Of a stretch of 64,000 nucleotides of DNA, positions 25,561 through 34,163 are shown in pieces (the stretch's first letter is position 1; each line of letters starts with the position of its first letter). Source of the DNA: an uncultured Prevotella sp. (GTDB taxonomy: Bacteria; Bacteroidota; Bacteroidia; Bacteroidales; Bacteroidaceae). The notes beneath the pieces are model-generated. The model did no database searches. It saw only the letters and a list, made by a program, of their open reading frames with translations, and was not told the DNA's origin. The stretch lies in contig OMXO01000019.1 in assembly GCA_900315035.1 (NCBI GenBank), forward strand, positions 1 to 64,000, given 5' to 3'. The translations under genes were made by a program, and so were the position numbers.

Positions 25561-25672
25561 GCCGTTAGGTCGGCAAAAGTGCTCGACAGCCGTATCTGGG
25601 TGCACCGGTTGAAGAAGAAGATCGTCGAGGCCAAAGATCGAGATGAAGCCGTCTGGTTGACCGTCAAGTCAT
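25561..25672 (+). pseudogene. Remnant of a gene 3' end, DNA-binding regulator-like
   Basis: A 36-codon plus-strand frame with coding-like composition and a TAA stop but no start or promoter. Its product contains VLDSRIWVHRLKKKIVEAKD and ends in AVWLTVKS. The RxWVHRLKKK block recalls the recognition helix of OmpR/PhoB response regulators, although the usual GVGY ending is missing. The upstream part of the gene is gone, being replaced by the inverted-repeat region. Confidence 0.35.
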
Positions 25673-25771
25673 AAAGTATTGTAATATTCATCATAAAGAT
25701 GAGGATAAATCGCCAGATTTGCATAAAAATGATTATTTTTGCATCGTGATTGAAATAATATCTAAAAAGAA

Positions 25772-26485
25772 ATGATGCAGAAGAGAGCCATTGTGATAGG
25801 TGCTTCATCTGGTATAGGACGCGAAGTTGCAAGACTTCTGGTCGAAGAGGGGTGGACGGTAGGCGTAGCAGCCAGGCGACTGGAACTGCTGCAGGATATC
25901 GGGGCAGTCGCTGCAGAGAGGATCGATGTGACAGCCGCCGATGCTACCGAAGCCCTTCAGCGGCTTATCGCTCAAACTGGTGGCATGGACCTGTTCTTCT
26001 ATGCTTCGGGCATAGGCAAGCAGAACCGGGAACTGAAGGCTGACATCGAACTGGCTACCCTGCAGACGAATGGGGTAGGCTTTGTGAGGATGATCGGTGA
26101 GGCATACCGCTATTTCGCCCAACAGGGTGGCGGTCATATCGCAGCCATCTCGTCGATTGCAGGGACCAAAGGACTGGGCCCTGCACCTTCGTATTCGGCC
26201 ACGAAAGCCCTGCAGAACGTGTATCTCCAAGCTCTCGAACAGCAGGCGCATAGTCGCGGTCTCGACATCCGCTTTACCGATATCCGTCCGGGCTTTGTAG
26301 ATACGGCTCTGCTGAGTGGCGATTTCCATTATCCCATGATGCTGAAGCCAGAGAAGGTGGCGAGCGATATTGTGCGGGCTATCCATCGGAAGCAGCACAT
26401 CCGCATCATCGACTGGCGTTATCGGATGCTGACAGCCTGTTGGAGAAGAATCCCCAGATGGCTGTGGCGTCAACTAAAATTATAA
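25772..26485 (+). CDS. Short-chain dehydrogenase/reductase
   Basis: A 237-aa classical SDR. GASSGIGREVA near the N-terminus binds NAD(P)H, SSIAG holds the catalytic serine and YSATKAL the tyrosine and lysine. The C-terminal 20 residues are basic and rich in tryptophan and may contact the membrane. The substrate cannot be told from sequence. It starts two codons into a purine-rich leader and ends 5 bp before the next gene, so the two are likely one transcript. Confidence 0.88.
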   Translation: MMQKRAIVIGASSGIGREVARLLVEEGWTVGVAARRLELLQDIGAVAAERIDVTAADATEALQRLIAQTGGMDLFFYASGIGKQNRELKADIELATLQTNGVGFVRMIGEAYRYFAQQGGGHIAAISSIAGTKGLGPAPSYSATKALQNVYLQALEQQAHSRGLDIRFTDIRPGFVDTALLSGDFHYPMMLKPEKVASDIVRAIHRKQHIRIIDWRYRMLTACWRRIPRWLWRQLKL

Positions 26486-26490
26486 GAGAA

Positions 26491-28056
26491 ATGAGAAAAC
26501 TTTTCAAAGGTAAGATATCGCTGTTTGCCTTCTCCTGTATCGTGAGTGTGGCAACGCTGTTGCTCTACAACATCCCATTCTTCAGTTATGTGGCTGCCAA
26601 TACGAACGAGGGCATAGGTGGCCAGCTGTTTCTGTTGGCATCGCTGGTAGTCGTGATGCTGGCATTGAACTTCATGATGACCTATCTCGTCGTGTATCTT
26701 CTGAGGATGGTAGGGCGGACACTGTTGGCGATCCTGTCGGTCATCAATGCGACGGCCGTCTATTTCATCATGACCTACAGCGTGATGATAGACGCCACGA
26801 CCATCGAGAACGTGTTTAACACCCGCTATTCAGAGGCCTCAGGGTTCTTTAGTTGGTCGCTATGGGCGTTCATCCTGATCTGTGGTGTCTTGCCCGCCCT
26901 GTATTGTCTGTTGCGCCCCGTGGTCATCGGCAAAGCCAAGCGGCTGGGTGTCTGTTGCGGTAGTTCGTTGGCCATCGTGCTGATTGTCGGTCTGATGAAT
27001 ATCGGTCAGACACTCTGGATCACTCAGCACGATACCGAGTTGGGCGGATTGTTGCAGCCCTGGTCGTATCTGGTGAATACGTGTCGCGTACTCAGCAGCC
27101 AGCACGACGAACAGGTAGAGGAGATCAAACTGCCCGACGGCACCATCACCGACAACGACAAGACGGTCGTGGTGCTCATGATCGGCGAGTCGGCACGCAA
27201 AGCCAATTTCCAACTTTACGGCTATCAGCGCGCTACTAACCCGTTGCTGTCGAAACGCGAAGGGCTGAAGGTGTATCAGGCAACCTCGTGTGCTACTTAT
27301 ACGACGGCAGGTACGAAGGCCATTCTCGAACCCAAGAACAGCGACGACCTCTACGAACTGTTGCCCAACTATGCGTTCAGAATGGGCGTCGATGTATCGT
27401 GGCGCACCTCGAACTGGGGTGAACCGCCTATCCATATCGACGAGTATCTTACCAACGAGCAACTGGGTGAACGCTATCCTGGCGAGAACGTGTATTTTGA
27501 CGCCATTCTGATGAAGGGACTGCGCGAACGCATCGAGTCGAGTCAGAAGAACAAGGTGTTGATCGTGCTGCATACGAGTACCAGTCACGGTCCGAAATAT
27601 GCCGACAAGTATCCGAAGGCGTTTGAGGTTTTCAAGCCAGTGGCCAACAGTGTGGAGGAGGGCGAGAAGAACGTGGGTATGCTGGTGAATGCCTACGACA
27701 ACACCATCCGCTATACCGACTTCCTCGTAGATAGCCTGATCAGTACTCTGCGTGCGATGGAGGGGTGGAAGAGTGCCATGCTCTTTGTATCCGACCACGG
27801 AGAGTCGCTTGGCGAGAACAAGATGTTCATGCACGGACTGCCCATGAAACTGGCGCCTAAGGAGCAATACGAGATACCCTTCCTGGTATGGACCTCGGAG
27901 GGATTCAGAGACTACAAGCCCGACAGCGAGTTGCCGGCAGTCATCGAGCAGCACTACGTGTTCCACTCGGTGCTGAACCTGTTGTCGATACAGTCGCCGG
28001 CTTATAATCAAGAGTTTGACATCTTCCAGCGAAAAGGCGCCGTCAGCCCGAAATAA
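26491..28056 (+). CDS. Membrane sulfatase, phosphoethanolamine transferase-like (EptA type)
   Basis: A 521-aa protein with about five N-terminal membrane segments (residues 10-170) and a periplasmic sulfatase-fold domain. VVLMIGESARKANFQLYGY and TSCATYTTAGT (catalytic threonine region), HTSTSHGPKYADKYP and VSDHGESLGENKMFMHG are the metal-binding and catalytic blocks of EptA/Mcr-type enzymes, which move phosphoethanolamine to lipid A or another glycolipid. I start it at 26491, 5 bp after the SDR stop; a longer frame from 26440 would overlap the SDR. The exact acceptor is not readable from sequence. Confidence 0.88.
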   Translation: MRKLFKGKISLFAFSCIVSVATLLLYNIPFFSYVAANTNEGIGGQLFLLASLVVVMLALNFMMTYLVVYLLRMVGRTLLAILSVINATAVYFIMTYSVMIDATTIENVFNTRYSEASGFFSWSLWAFILICGVLPALYCLLRPVVIGKAKRLGVCCGSSLAIVLIVGLMNIGQTLWITQHDTELGGLLQPWSYLVNTCRVLSSQHDEQVEEIKLPDGTITDNDKTVVVLMIGESARKANFQLYGYQRATNPLLSKREGLKVYQATSCATYTTAGTKAILEPKNSDDLYELLPNYAFRMGVDVSWRTSNWGEPPIHIDEYLTNEQLGERYPGENVYFDAILMKGLRERIESSQKNKVLIVLHTSTSHGPKYADKYPKAFEVFKPVANSVEEGEKNVGMLVNAYDNTIRYTDFLVDSLISTLRAMEGWKSAMLFVSDHGESLGENKMFMHGLPMKLAPKEQYEIPFLVWTSEGFRDYKPDSELPAVIEQHYVFHSVLNLLSIQSPAYNQEFDIFQRKGAVSPK

Positions 28057-28132
28057 AGCGTCGTGAAGACACTTTTTGCTTAATTTGTATAAAATAATGA
28101 GGTGCGACGGCATCACATATAAAATTTTTTTG

Positions 28133-28140
28133 TAACTTTG
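28133..28140 (+). promoter_or_regulatory. -7 box TAACTTTG for the cytochrome c assembly genes
   Basis: TAACTTTG ends 6 bp before the ATG at 28147, so the message would be nearly leaderless or translation may begin at the ATG at 28168. The longer frame, which starts at a TTG, begins inside this box. Confidence 0.65.
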
Positions 28141-28146
28141 CCACAA

Positions 28147-29040
28147 ATGAGGACTAAACTTTGGACAATGAAAGAAGGCTTCCTAATCGGTGGATGCCTG
28201 ATACTGATAGGACTGGCTCTCCAGGTGAGTGTCGGTCCAGTGGCTTGGGGAGCATTTGCGTGGCCTGTCAATGGCATTGTGCTGGCAGGATTCTTGGCGG
28301 TGCTAACCGTGATGGCTTACTTGCGCAAGAAGGTATATGCCTTCCAATGGATGACGACCTATACCGCCGCCATACCAGCGATGCTATATGCAGTGGTGCT
28401 GACCATCATCATGGGATTAACGCGCCAACAGGCGGGCGGCACATGGCTGAACGATATGCTGACGTTCTGGCCCTTCGTGCTGATCTATGTCTATATCACT
28501 GTCATTCTCGGTCTTGTGATCCATCGGAGATTGCGCCAGATGTTGAGAGGTCAAGGGTCGATGAAACGCGATATCCCCTTCATGCTCAATCATCTCGGAC
28601 TGTTTCTCGCACTGACGACTGGTACACTGGGTAATGCCGATATGCAGCGGGTGAAGATGATGACCACGATCGGACAGCCCGAATGGCGCGCACTCACTCA
28701 AGAGGGTGTCGTCAAGGAGATGCCGCTGACCATCGAGTTGAAGAAGTTTATCATGGAGACCTACGCTGACGGCTCGCCCAAGCGCTTTGCCTCGGAGATA
28801 CTGGTGAAGACAAAGTCGGGTGAACGTGTCGATACCGTCGTCGATGTGAACAAACCCTTCGAGATAGAAGGTTGGAAGATCTATCAGTTCGGCTATGATA
28901 CGCAGATGGGAGCCAAGAGCCAGTTGTCGATACTCGAACTGGTAAGCGACCCCTGGTTGCCGCTGGTATATACAGGCATCTATATGATGCTGGCCGGAGC
29001 GGTATGTATGTTTGTGTTAGGAGGGAGGAAACGCGTATGA
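28147..29040 (+). CDS. ResB-like cytochrome c assembly protein
   Basis: A 297-aa membrane protein with four segments in the first 160 residues (IGLALQVSVGPVAWGAF onward), a periplasmic domain with GWKIYQFGYDTQMGAKSQLSI, and a last membrane segment near the C-terminus. The periplasmic phrase and the overlap with ccsA identify it as the ResB/Ccs1 partner of System II cytochrome c maturation, which delivers haem to apocytochromes outside the membrane. It is short for ResB, as is usual in Bacteroidetes. Its TGA overlaps the ccsA ATG (ATGA). Confidence 0.82.
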   Translation: MRTKLWTMKEGFLIGGCLILIGLALQVSVGPVAWGAFAWPVNGIVLAGFLAVLTVMAYLRKKVYAFQWMTTYTAAIPAMLYAVVLTIIMGLTRQQAGGTWLNDMLTFWPFVLIYVYITVILGLVIHRRLRQMLRGQGSMKRDIPFMLNHLGLFLALTTGTLGNADMQRVKMMTTIGQPEWRALTQEGVVKEMPLTIELKKFIMETYADGSPKRFASEILVKTKSGERVDTVVDVNKPFEIEGWKIYQFGYDTQMGAKSQLSILELVSDPWLPLVYTGIYMMLAGAVCMFVLGGRKRV

Positions 29041-29819
29041 CTTGGGAACAATTTATATACTTTGCCATCGTCTCCGTGCTGTTGTGGGCAGTGGGAGCCT
29101 TCGCTGCGTGGCGCAATAAGAGTGGTATCGCCTTTACGGCCACGATAGTAGGTCTGCTGGTGTTCTTCAGTTTCATTGTCTCGATGTGGGTATCGCTGGA
29201 GCGTCCGCCCCTGCGAACGATGGGAGAAACGCGCCTTTGGTATTCGCTGTTCCTGCCGTTGGCGGGCATCATCGTCTATTCGCGCTGGAAATACAAGTGG
29301 ATCCTGACGTTCTCGACCGTTCTCGCCCTGGTGTTTATCTGTGTGAACCTGTTTAAGCCCGAGATACACGACAAGACACTGATGCCAGCCTTGCAGAGTC
29401 CCTGGTTTGCTCCTCACGTCATCGTCTATATGTTTGCCTATGCCGTGCTTGGTGCAGCTACACTGATGGCCGTCTATCTGCTGCTCGTGAAGAAAGCGGC
29501 TATCACAGCCGAAGAGTTGGACATCACCGATAACATGGTGTATGTAGGACTGGCCTTTATGACCTTCGGCATGCTCTTCGGTGCGCTGTGGGCCAAAGAG
29601 GCATGGGGCCATTACTGGTCGTGGGATCCGAAAGAGACGTGGGCAGCCATTACCTGGCTCTCCTATCTGATATATGTCCACTATCGTCAGTTGCCTCGCC
29701 ATCGTGAGCGTCTGGCTCTGTGGACCCTTGTCATCTCGTTCGCGCTCTTGCAGATGTGCTGGTGGGGCATCAACTATCTGCCTTCGGCACAAGGTTCGAG
29801 CGTGCATACCTACAACTGA
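29037..29819 (+). CDS. ccsA: Cytochrome c assembly protein CcsA
   Basis: A 260-aa protein with about eight membrane segments. EAWGHYWSWDPKETWAAITW (about residues 185-205) is the tryptophan-rich haem-handling WWD motif, and conserved histidines flank it. With ResB it forms the System II haem lyase in the inner membrane. I start it at 29037, giving an ATGA overlap with the preceding gene; the frame is open further upstream but that part overlaps ResB. Confidence 0.9.
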   Translation: MTWEQFIYFAIVSVLLWAVGAFAAWRNKSGIAFTATIVGLLVFFSFIVSMWVSLERPPLRTMGETRLWYSLFLPLAGIIVYSRWKYKWILTFSTVLALVFICVNLFKPEIHDKTLMPALQSPWFAPHVIVYMFAYAVLGAATLMAVYLLLVKKAAITAEELDITDNMVYVGLAFMTFGMLFGALWAKEAWGHYWSWDPKETWAAITWLSYLIYVHYRQLPRHRERLALWTLVISFALLQMCWWGINYLPSAQGSSVHTYN

Positions 29820-29849
29820 TCTATCAATAATTAAAACCAATAAAGCCCT

Positions 29850-32800
29850 ATGATGAAACAATTCCTTGAAGATCTGAAGCAGTTCATGCCGTCAGACCGT
29901 ATTTACACCGACGAACTTCGCACCCTCGGGTGGGGTACCGATGCCAGTTTCTATCGTCAGATACCTAAGGTGGTGCTGCGTAGCGATGGTGAGGCAGAGA
30001 TATCGAAGATCGTCAGTCTCTGTGAAAAATACAAGTTGCCCTTTACCTTCCGTGCTGCTGGTACCTCGCTTTCAGGTCAGAGCTGTACCGACTCGGTGCT
30101 GATCGTGGCTGGTAAGCACTGGGAGCGATTCCACATTGGTGAGAATCAAGACACGATCACGCTGCAACCGGGTATCGTGGGTGCCAGAGTGAACCAGATA
30201 CTGAAGCCCTACGGCCGTGTGTTCCCGCCCGATCCTGCCTCTATCGGGAGTGCGATGGTGGGCGGTATCGTCATCAACAATGCCTCGGGTATGAATTGTG
30301 GCGTGCATGCCAACAGCGACCGTATGATGGTCTCTGCCCGAATCATCCTGACCGATGGCACCGTGCTCGATACGGGTAACGAGAAGAGCAGGGAACTCTT
30401 CAGAAAGAGTCATCCGGAGTTCCTGAAAAAGATTGAGGATCTGCGCGACAAGGTGAGAGCCGACGAAGAACTGGCCTCACGCATACGCACCAAATACAGC
30501 ATCAAGAACGTAACGGGTCTGAATCTGCGTCCACTGATAGCCTACGACGATCCGTTTGACATCATCGCCCACTCGATGGTGGGCAGTGAGGGTACGTTGG
30601 CCTTCCTCTCCGAAGTGACGATGAAGACCCTCTATGATTACAAATACAAGGCCTCGGCGATGGTGTATTTCCTCACCATGAAGGAGAGTTGCGAGGCTGT
30701 GGTGGCAATGAAGAAACTGAAGGCTGGCGACGATGACTTGAAGATGAGTGCCGAGAACCTGATGGTGAAATCGGCAGAGATGCTCGACTATATGTCGCTC
30801 AACTCAGTAGATGATCCCGTCTTCCTGCAGTATAAGAAAGATGTGGATGCTGGTAAGATAGAAGGTGTGGAACCAGGCGACTATCACAACCTGACGGCGA
30901 TACTGACAGAGACAAAGGGCGTTACCCACGAGCAACTGTTGGAGAAGATAGAGAAGATCAAGGCCTGTTTGGGACAGTTCCGACTCTATATCCCAGCGGA
31001 GTTTACCGAGGATCCTGCCGTCTATGGCAAATACTGGGCTATCCGAAGCGGTATCTTCCCCAGTGTGGGAGGTACTCGTCCGGTAGGCACCTCTTGTCTG
31101 ATTGAGGACGTTGCCTTCCCCATCGAATCGTTGCCAGAGGCTACCGTGAAACTGCAGAAACTGATTGCCGATCACGGATATAGCGATGCCTGTATCTATG
31201 GCCATGCCTTTGAAGGCAACTATCACTTCATCCTGAACCAGAGCTTTGCCGATGAGCACGAAGTGGCGCGCTATGCAGAGATGATGCGTGATGTAGCCAA
31301 ACTCGTGGTTGAGGGCTATGATGGCTCTCTGAAGGCAGAACACGGTACGGGTAGGAATATGGCACCTTTCGTGAAGTACGAATGGGGCGAGAAAGCCTAC
31401 GAGGCGATGAAGGAACTGAAGGCCATCTTCGATCCCAACGGCTTGTTGAACCAGGGTGTCATCTTCAACGACGATCCCGACTGTTTCATCAAGTGTCTGA
31501 AACCGCTGCCGGTGCTCGACTACGACTTTGACAGCGTGCCTGATGGCGGCAATTACCTGATGGATCCCTCGCTCTCTACCGCCCACGAGACCATCGAACA
31601 GGTGAAACGTGCCAATAAGTGTATCGAGTGTGGTTTCTGTGAGGTGAACTGTATGTCGTGCGGACTGACGCTCTCTTCGAGAATGCGTATTGCTGTTCAG
31701 CGCGAGATCCGTGAACTCGAGGCTACGGGGCGCGATCCAGAGAGGGCCGCCACACTGCGCAAACAGTATAAATACTATGGCGATCAGACGTGTGCGACCG
31801 ATGGTCTCTGTTCGACTTCGTGTCCGATGAAGATCAATACGGGCGAACTCACGCACCTGATTCGACAGTTGGACATGAACCAATCGAAACTGGGGTATCA
31901 GGTAGGAGAGTTTGCTGCCAATCACATGGCGGGCATCAAGAGTGGACTGCGCGTCGTGCTCGATGTGGCCCATCTGGCTCATATCACCCTCGGTCCCACG
32001 CTGATGACAACGGTGTGTCGCACCATGAACAAGATGGGAATGCCGCTATGGACAACGGCGATGCCCAAGAAACGGCGCCAGCCCAAACCCTCAGACCTTA
32101 CGCAGTTTATCATCGAGAAGTCGGTACCCAAACATGAAGCGGAACATAAAGAACTGAAAGTCGTTTACTTCCCCAGTTGTATCAATCAGACCATGGGCCA
32201 GTCGAAACGTGGCGGAAAGATTCACGACCTGGTGGACGAGGTTATCCAACTGATGGCGAAGGCTGGCTATGAAGTGATATTCCCAGAAGGGATGGAGAAG
32301 ATGTGCTGTGGCCAGATCTGGGAGTCGAAGGGCATGCTCGACATCGCAGACCGTAAGAGTGCCGAACTCGAAGCAGCCATCTGGAAGGCATCAGAACAAG
32401 GCAAGTATCCGGTGCTCTGTGCCCAGAGTCCTTGTCTGCATCGCATGAAGAAGGTGATGAAGAAGATGAAACTCTATGAACCAGCAGAGTTTATCATGAC
32501 TTATCTCGTTGACCGTCTTGATTTTCATCCTATTGATCGTCCCGTAGCCCTCCATCTTACCTGCTCAACAAGGCAGATGGGTGTCGATAAAGATATGGTG
32601 GAACTGGCCAAACTCTGTTCGACAAAGGTGTTCCTGCCAGAAGGCGTAGGCTGCTGCGGTTTTGCTGGCGACAGAGGCTTTACCTTCCCCGAAATGAACA
32701 GTTATGCTCTTCGTAAACTGCGTCCGCAGATTGAGCAGAACCATATCGAAGTGGGCTATTCCAACAGTCGTACCTGTGAGATAGGCTTGGAAACCAATAC

Positions 32801-32867
32801 GGGCATACCGTATATGAGCATCGTCTATCTGGTAAACGAGTGTACAACTCCTAAAAAGAATAATTGA
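29850..32867 (+). CDS. FAD- and Fe-S-containing D-lactate-type dehydrogenase
   Basis: A 1005-aa fusion. Residues 35-530 are a vanillyl-alcohol-oxidase type FAD domain: TFRAAGTSLSGQS, GSAMVGGIVINNASGMNCG and GHAFEGNYHF, then LKAEHGTGRNMAPFV. Residues 585-670 have two ferredoxin-type clusters, CIECGFCEVNCMSCG and CATDGLCSTSCPM. The last 250 residues have two CCG domains (FPSCINQTMG, MCCGQIWE, LTCSTRQMG, GCCGFAGDRGF). This is the layout of GlcD-type 2-hydroxyacid dehydrogenases that oxidise D-lactate and pass electrons to the quinone pool. The lactate permease gene nearby supports lactate as the substrate. It follows ccsA by 30 bp. Confidence 0.88.
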   Translation: MMKQFLEDLKQFMPSDRIYTDELRTLGWGTDASFYRQIPKVVLRSDGEAEISKIVSLCEKYKLPFTFRAAGTSLSGQSCTDSVLIVAGKHWERFHIGENQDTITLQPGIVGARVNQILKPYGRVFPPDPASIGSAMVGGIVINNASGMNCGVHANSDRMMVSARIILTDGTVLDTGNEKSRELFRKSHPEFLKKIEDLRDKVRADEELASRIRTKYSIKNVTGLNLRPLIAYDDPFDIIAHSMVGSEGTLAFLSEVTMKTLYDYKYKASAMVYFLTMKESCEAVVAMKKLKAGDDDLKMSAENLMVKSAEMLDYMSLNSVDDPVFLQYKKDVDAGKIEGVEPGDYHNLTAILTETKGVTHEQLLEKIEKIKACLGQFRLYIPAEFTEDPAVYGKYWAIRSGIFPSVGGTRPVGTSCLIEDVAFPIESLPEATVKLQKLIADHGYSDACIYGHAFEGNYHFILNQSFADEHEVARYAEMMRDVAKLVVEGYDGSLKAEHGTGRNMAPFVKYEWGEKAYEAMKELKAIFDPNGLLNQGVIFNDDPDCFIKCLKPLPVLDYDFDSVPDGGNYLMDPSLSTAHETIEQVKRANKCIECGFCEVNCMSCGLTLSSRMRIAVQREIRELEATGRDPERAATLRKQYKYYGDQTCATDGLCSTSCPMKINTGELTHLIRQLDMNQSKLGYQVGEFAANHMAGIKSGLRVVLDVAHLAHITLGPTLMTTVCRTMNKMGMPLWTTAMPKKRRQPKPSDLTQFIIEKSVPKHEAEHKELKVVYFPSCINQTMGQSKRGGKIHDLVDEVIQLMAKAGYEVIFPEGMEKMCCGQIWESKGMLDIADRKSAELEAAIWKASEQGKYPVLCAQSPCLHRMKKVMKKMKLYEPAEFIMTYLVDRLDFHPIDRPVALHLTCSTRQMGVDKDMVELAKLCSTKVFLPEGVGCCGFAGDRGFTFPEMNSYALRKLRPQIEQNHIEVGYSNSRTCEIGLETNTGIPYMSIVYLVNECTTPKKNN

Positions 32868-32890
32868 CCGTCAGGAGGTCTCTTCCTTCG

Positions 32891-33991
32891 TTACTTCGCA
32901 GAATTCTGCATGAAAGCGAGGGAAGAGGCCTGCTCGACAGTGATACTTGCCATTTCGGAGTTCTCTGGTCGAGTTCCGTAGATGATGTCGTAGAGTTGCG
33001 CAATGCCCTGCTGGCCACCACCATTCTTCAAGGTGTGGACAATGCAGAGATTCAGCAAGCCGATGTTCTCAGAGAGGATGTCGAGATCGGTGAATGCGAG
33101 TTGAGAGAGCGCCATCTGGTAAGCATCTTCGCTGTTATCGGAAATGAAGCGGTCAACATCCCCCAGGGTGGTGAAGCCGAACTTCTCGAACACATGCATG
33201 AAGGGCCTGAGTGTAGTGGGGTAGATCTCTGCCTGGTTCACAGCGGCTATGCGACGATTCAGACGGTCGAATGGATGGAGTTCGAGATAACTGTGGAACG
33301 AATCGCTGTCGAGCTCTACATCGTCGAGTTGTCCTGAAGCCACGAGCGACTGTACGCGACGACGATAGTTGGTGAGCGTGGCGCGCAGACGACTGAACTC
33401 GTCGTCGATGAGTTCCAACATACCAGCCAGACGACTGAACTGACGCAAATACTCGCGAGGAATCTTCACACCACCTTTATAACCAGTGTCGTGCTCGATG
33501 GTTGACCAGACGTGCTGAAGGGCTGTGCGCATCTGCAGTTCGAAACGTATCGTGTTTAACTCGGGCATCTTTGGGTCGTCGATCACGGATTTCGGAAGTC
33601 GGCAGATATAGTGCAGCGAGTTGTAGCCGAAACTGTCGAGATCGTGCAACTTACGTTTATCGACCGATTCCTTCCAATCGACGTCCAAGGCTCGTTTGAC
33701 GATGGCAGCCACCTTATCGACATCATCCGTATAGAAAGTGATGATACGTACACCCACGATATCGGTCAGACTGTTGATATCAGTGTATTTGTGACCTTTG
33801 CGCATGAGTTTACCGGCCAACGAGGCTTCTTGCTTAATGCGGTGCTCGATGGAGGTAACATAGATTCCCTGTTCTTGAAGGGTGCGAGACAGGTGATTAA
33901 AGACGAGTTCGTCCAGCCTTTTGAAGATAGGCTGATAGTCGCGGTATTGCTGGAGAATCATTTCTCCATGTGGCTCCAAAGGGTAGTTCAT
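32891..33991 (-). CDS. RelA/SpoT-domain protein (possible small alarmone synthetase)
   Basis: A 366-aa protein with a RelA/SpoT synthetase domain (about 40-190): INSLTDIVGVRIITFYTDDV, SFGYNSLHYICR and FELQMRTALQHVWSTIEHD are the (p)ppGpp synthetase blocks. There is no HD hydrolase, TGS or ACT domain, so it would be a stand-alone alarmone synthetase, longer than usual because of a helical C-terminal 160 residues. It converges with the dehydrogenase gene and is transcribed away from the lactate permease, with which it shares a divergent promoter region. Confidence 0.85.
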   Translation of the reverse strand: MNYPLEPHGEMILQQYRDYQPIFKRLDELVFNHLSRTLQEQGIYVTSIEHRIKQEASLAGKLMRKGHKYTDINSLTDIVGVRIITFYTDDVDKVAAIVKRALDVDWKESVDKRKLHDLDSFGYNSLHYICRLPKSVIDDPKMPELNTIRFELQMRTALQHVWSTIEHDTGYKGGVKIPREYLRQFSRLAGMLELIDDEFSRLRATLTNYRRRVQSLVASGQLDDVELDSDSFHSYLELHPFDRLNRRIAAVNQAEIYPTTLRPFMHVFEKFGFTTLGDVDRFISDNSEDAYQMALSQLAFTDLDILSENIGLLNLCIVHTLKNGGGQQGIAQLYDIIYGTRPENSEMASITVEQASSLAFMQNSAK

Positions 33992-34017
33992 TTCTAAAGC
34001 ATCATGTTTCTATTTGG

Positions 34018-34109
34018 CAAAGTTACGAAAAAATCGGGTATGGCATATATCGTTTTTGTTTTTTTCACTAAAAAAAGAACTGTAGTCTCAAAAAAATCTC
34101 GTATATTTG
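34018..34109. promoter_or_regulatory. Divergent promoters for RelA/SpoT gene and lactate permease
   Basis: TAACTTTG on the minus strand (34018-34025) lies 26 bp ahead of the RelA/SpoT ATG. TATATTTG on the plus strand (34102-34109) lies 54 bp ahead of the permease ATG. The 75 bp between are A+T-rich with T- and A-runs and no obvious operator. Confidence 0.65.
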
Positions 34110-34163
34110 CAAAGAATTCATTTAAGAACAAATGATTCGATTATTCAAATAACTAAAAAACCT

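Noticed and set aside
32864-33337. Plus-strand 157-codon frame
   Set aside because: Shadow of the RelA/SpoT gene on the other strand, whose domain motifs are clear.
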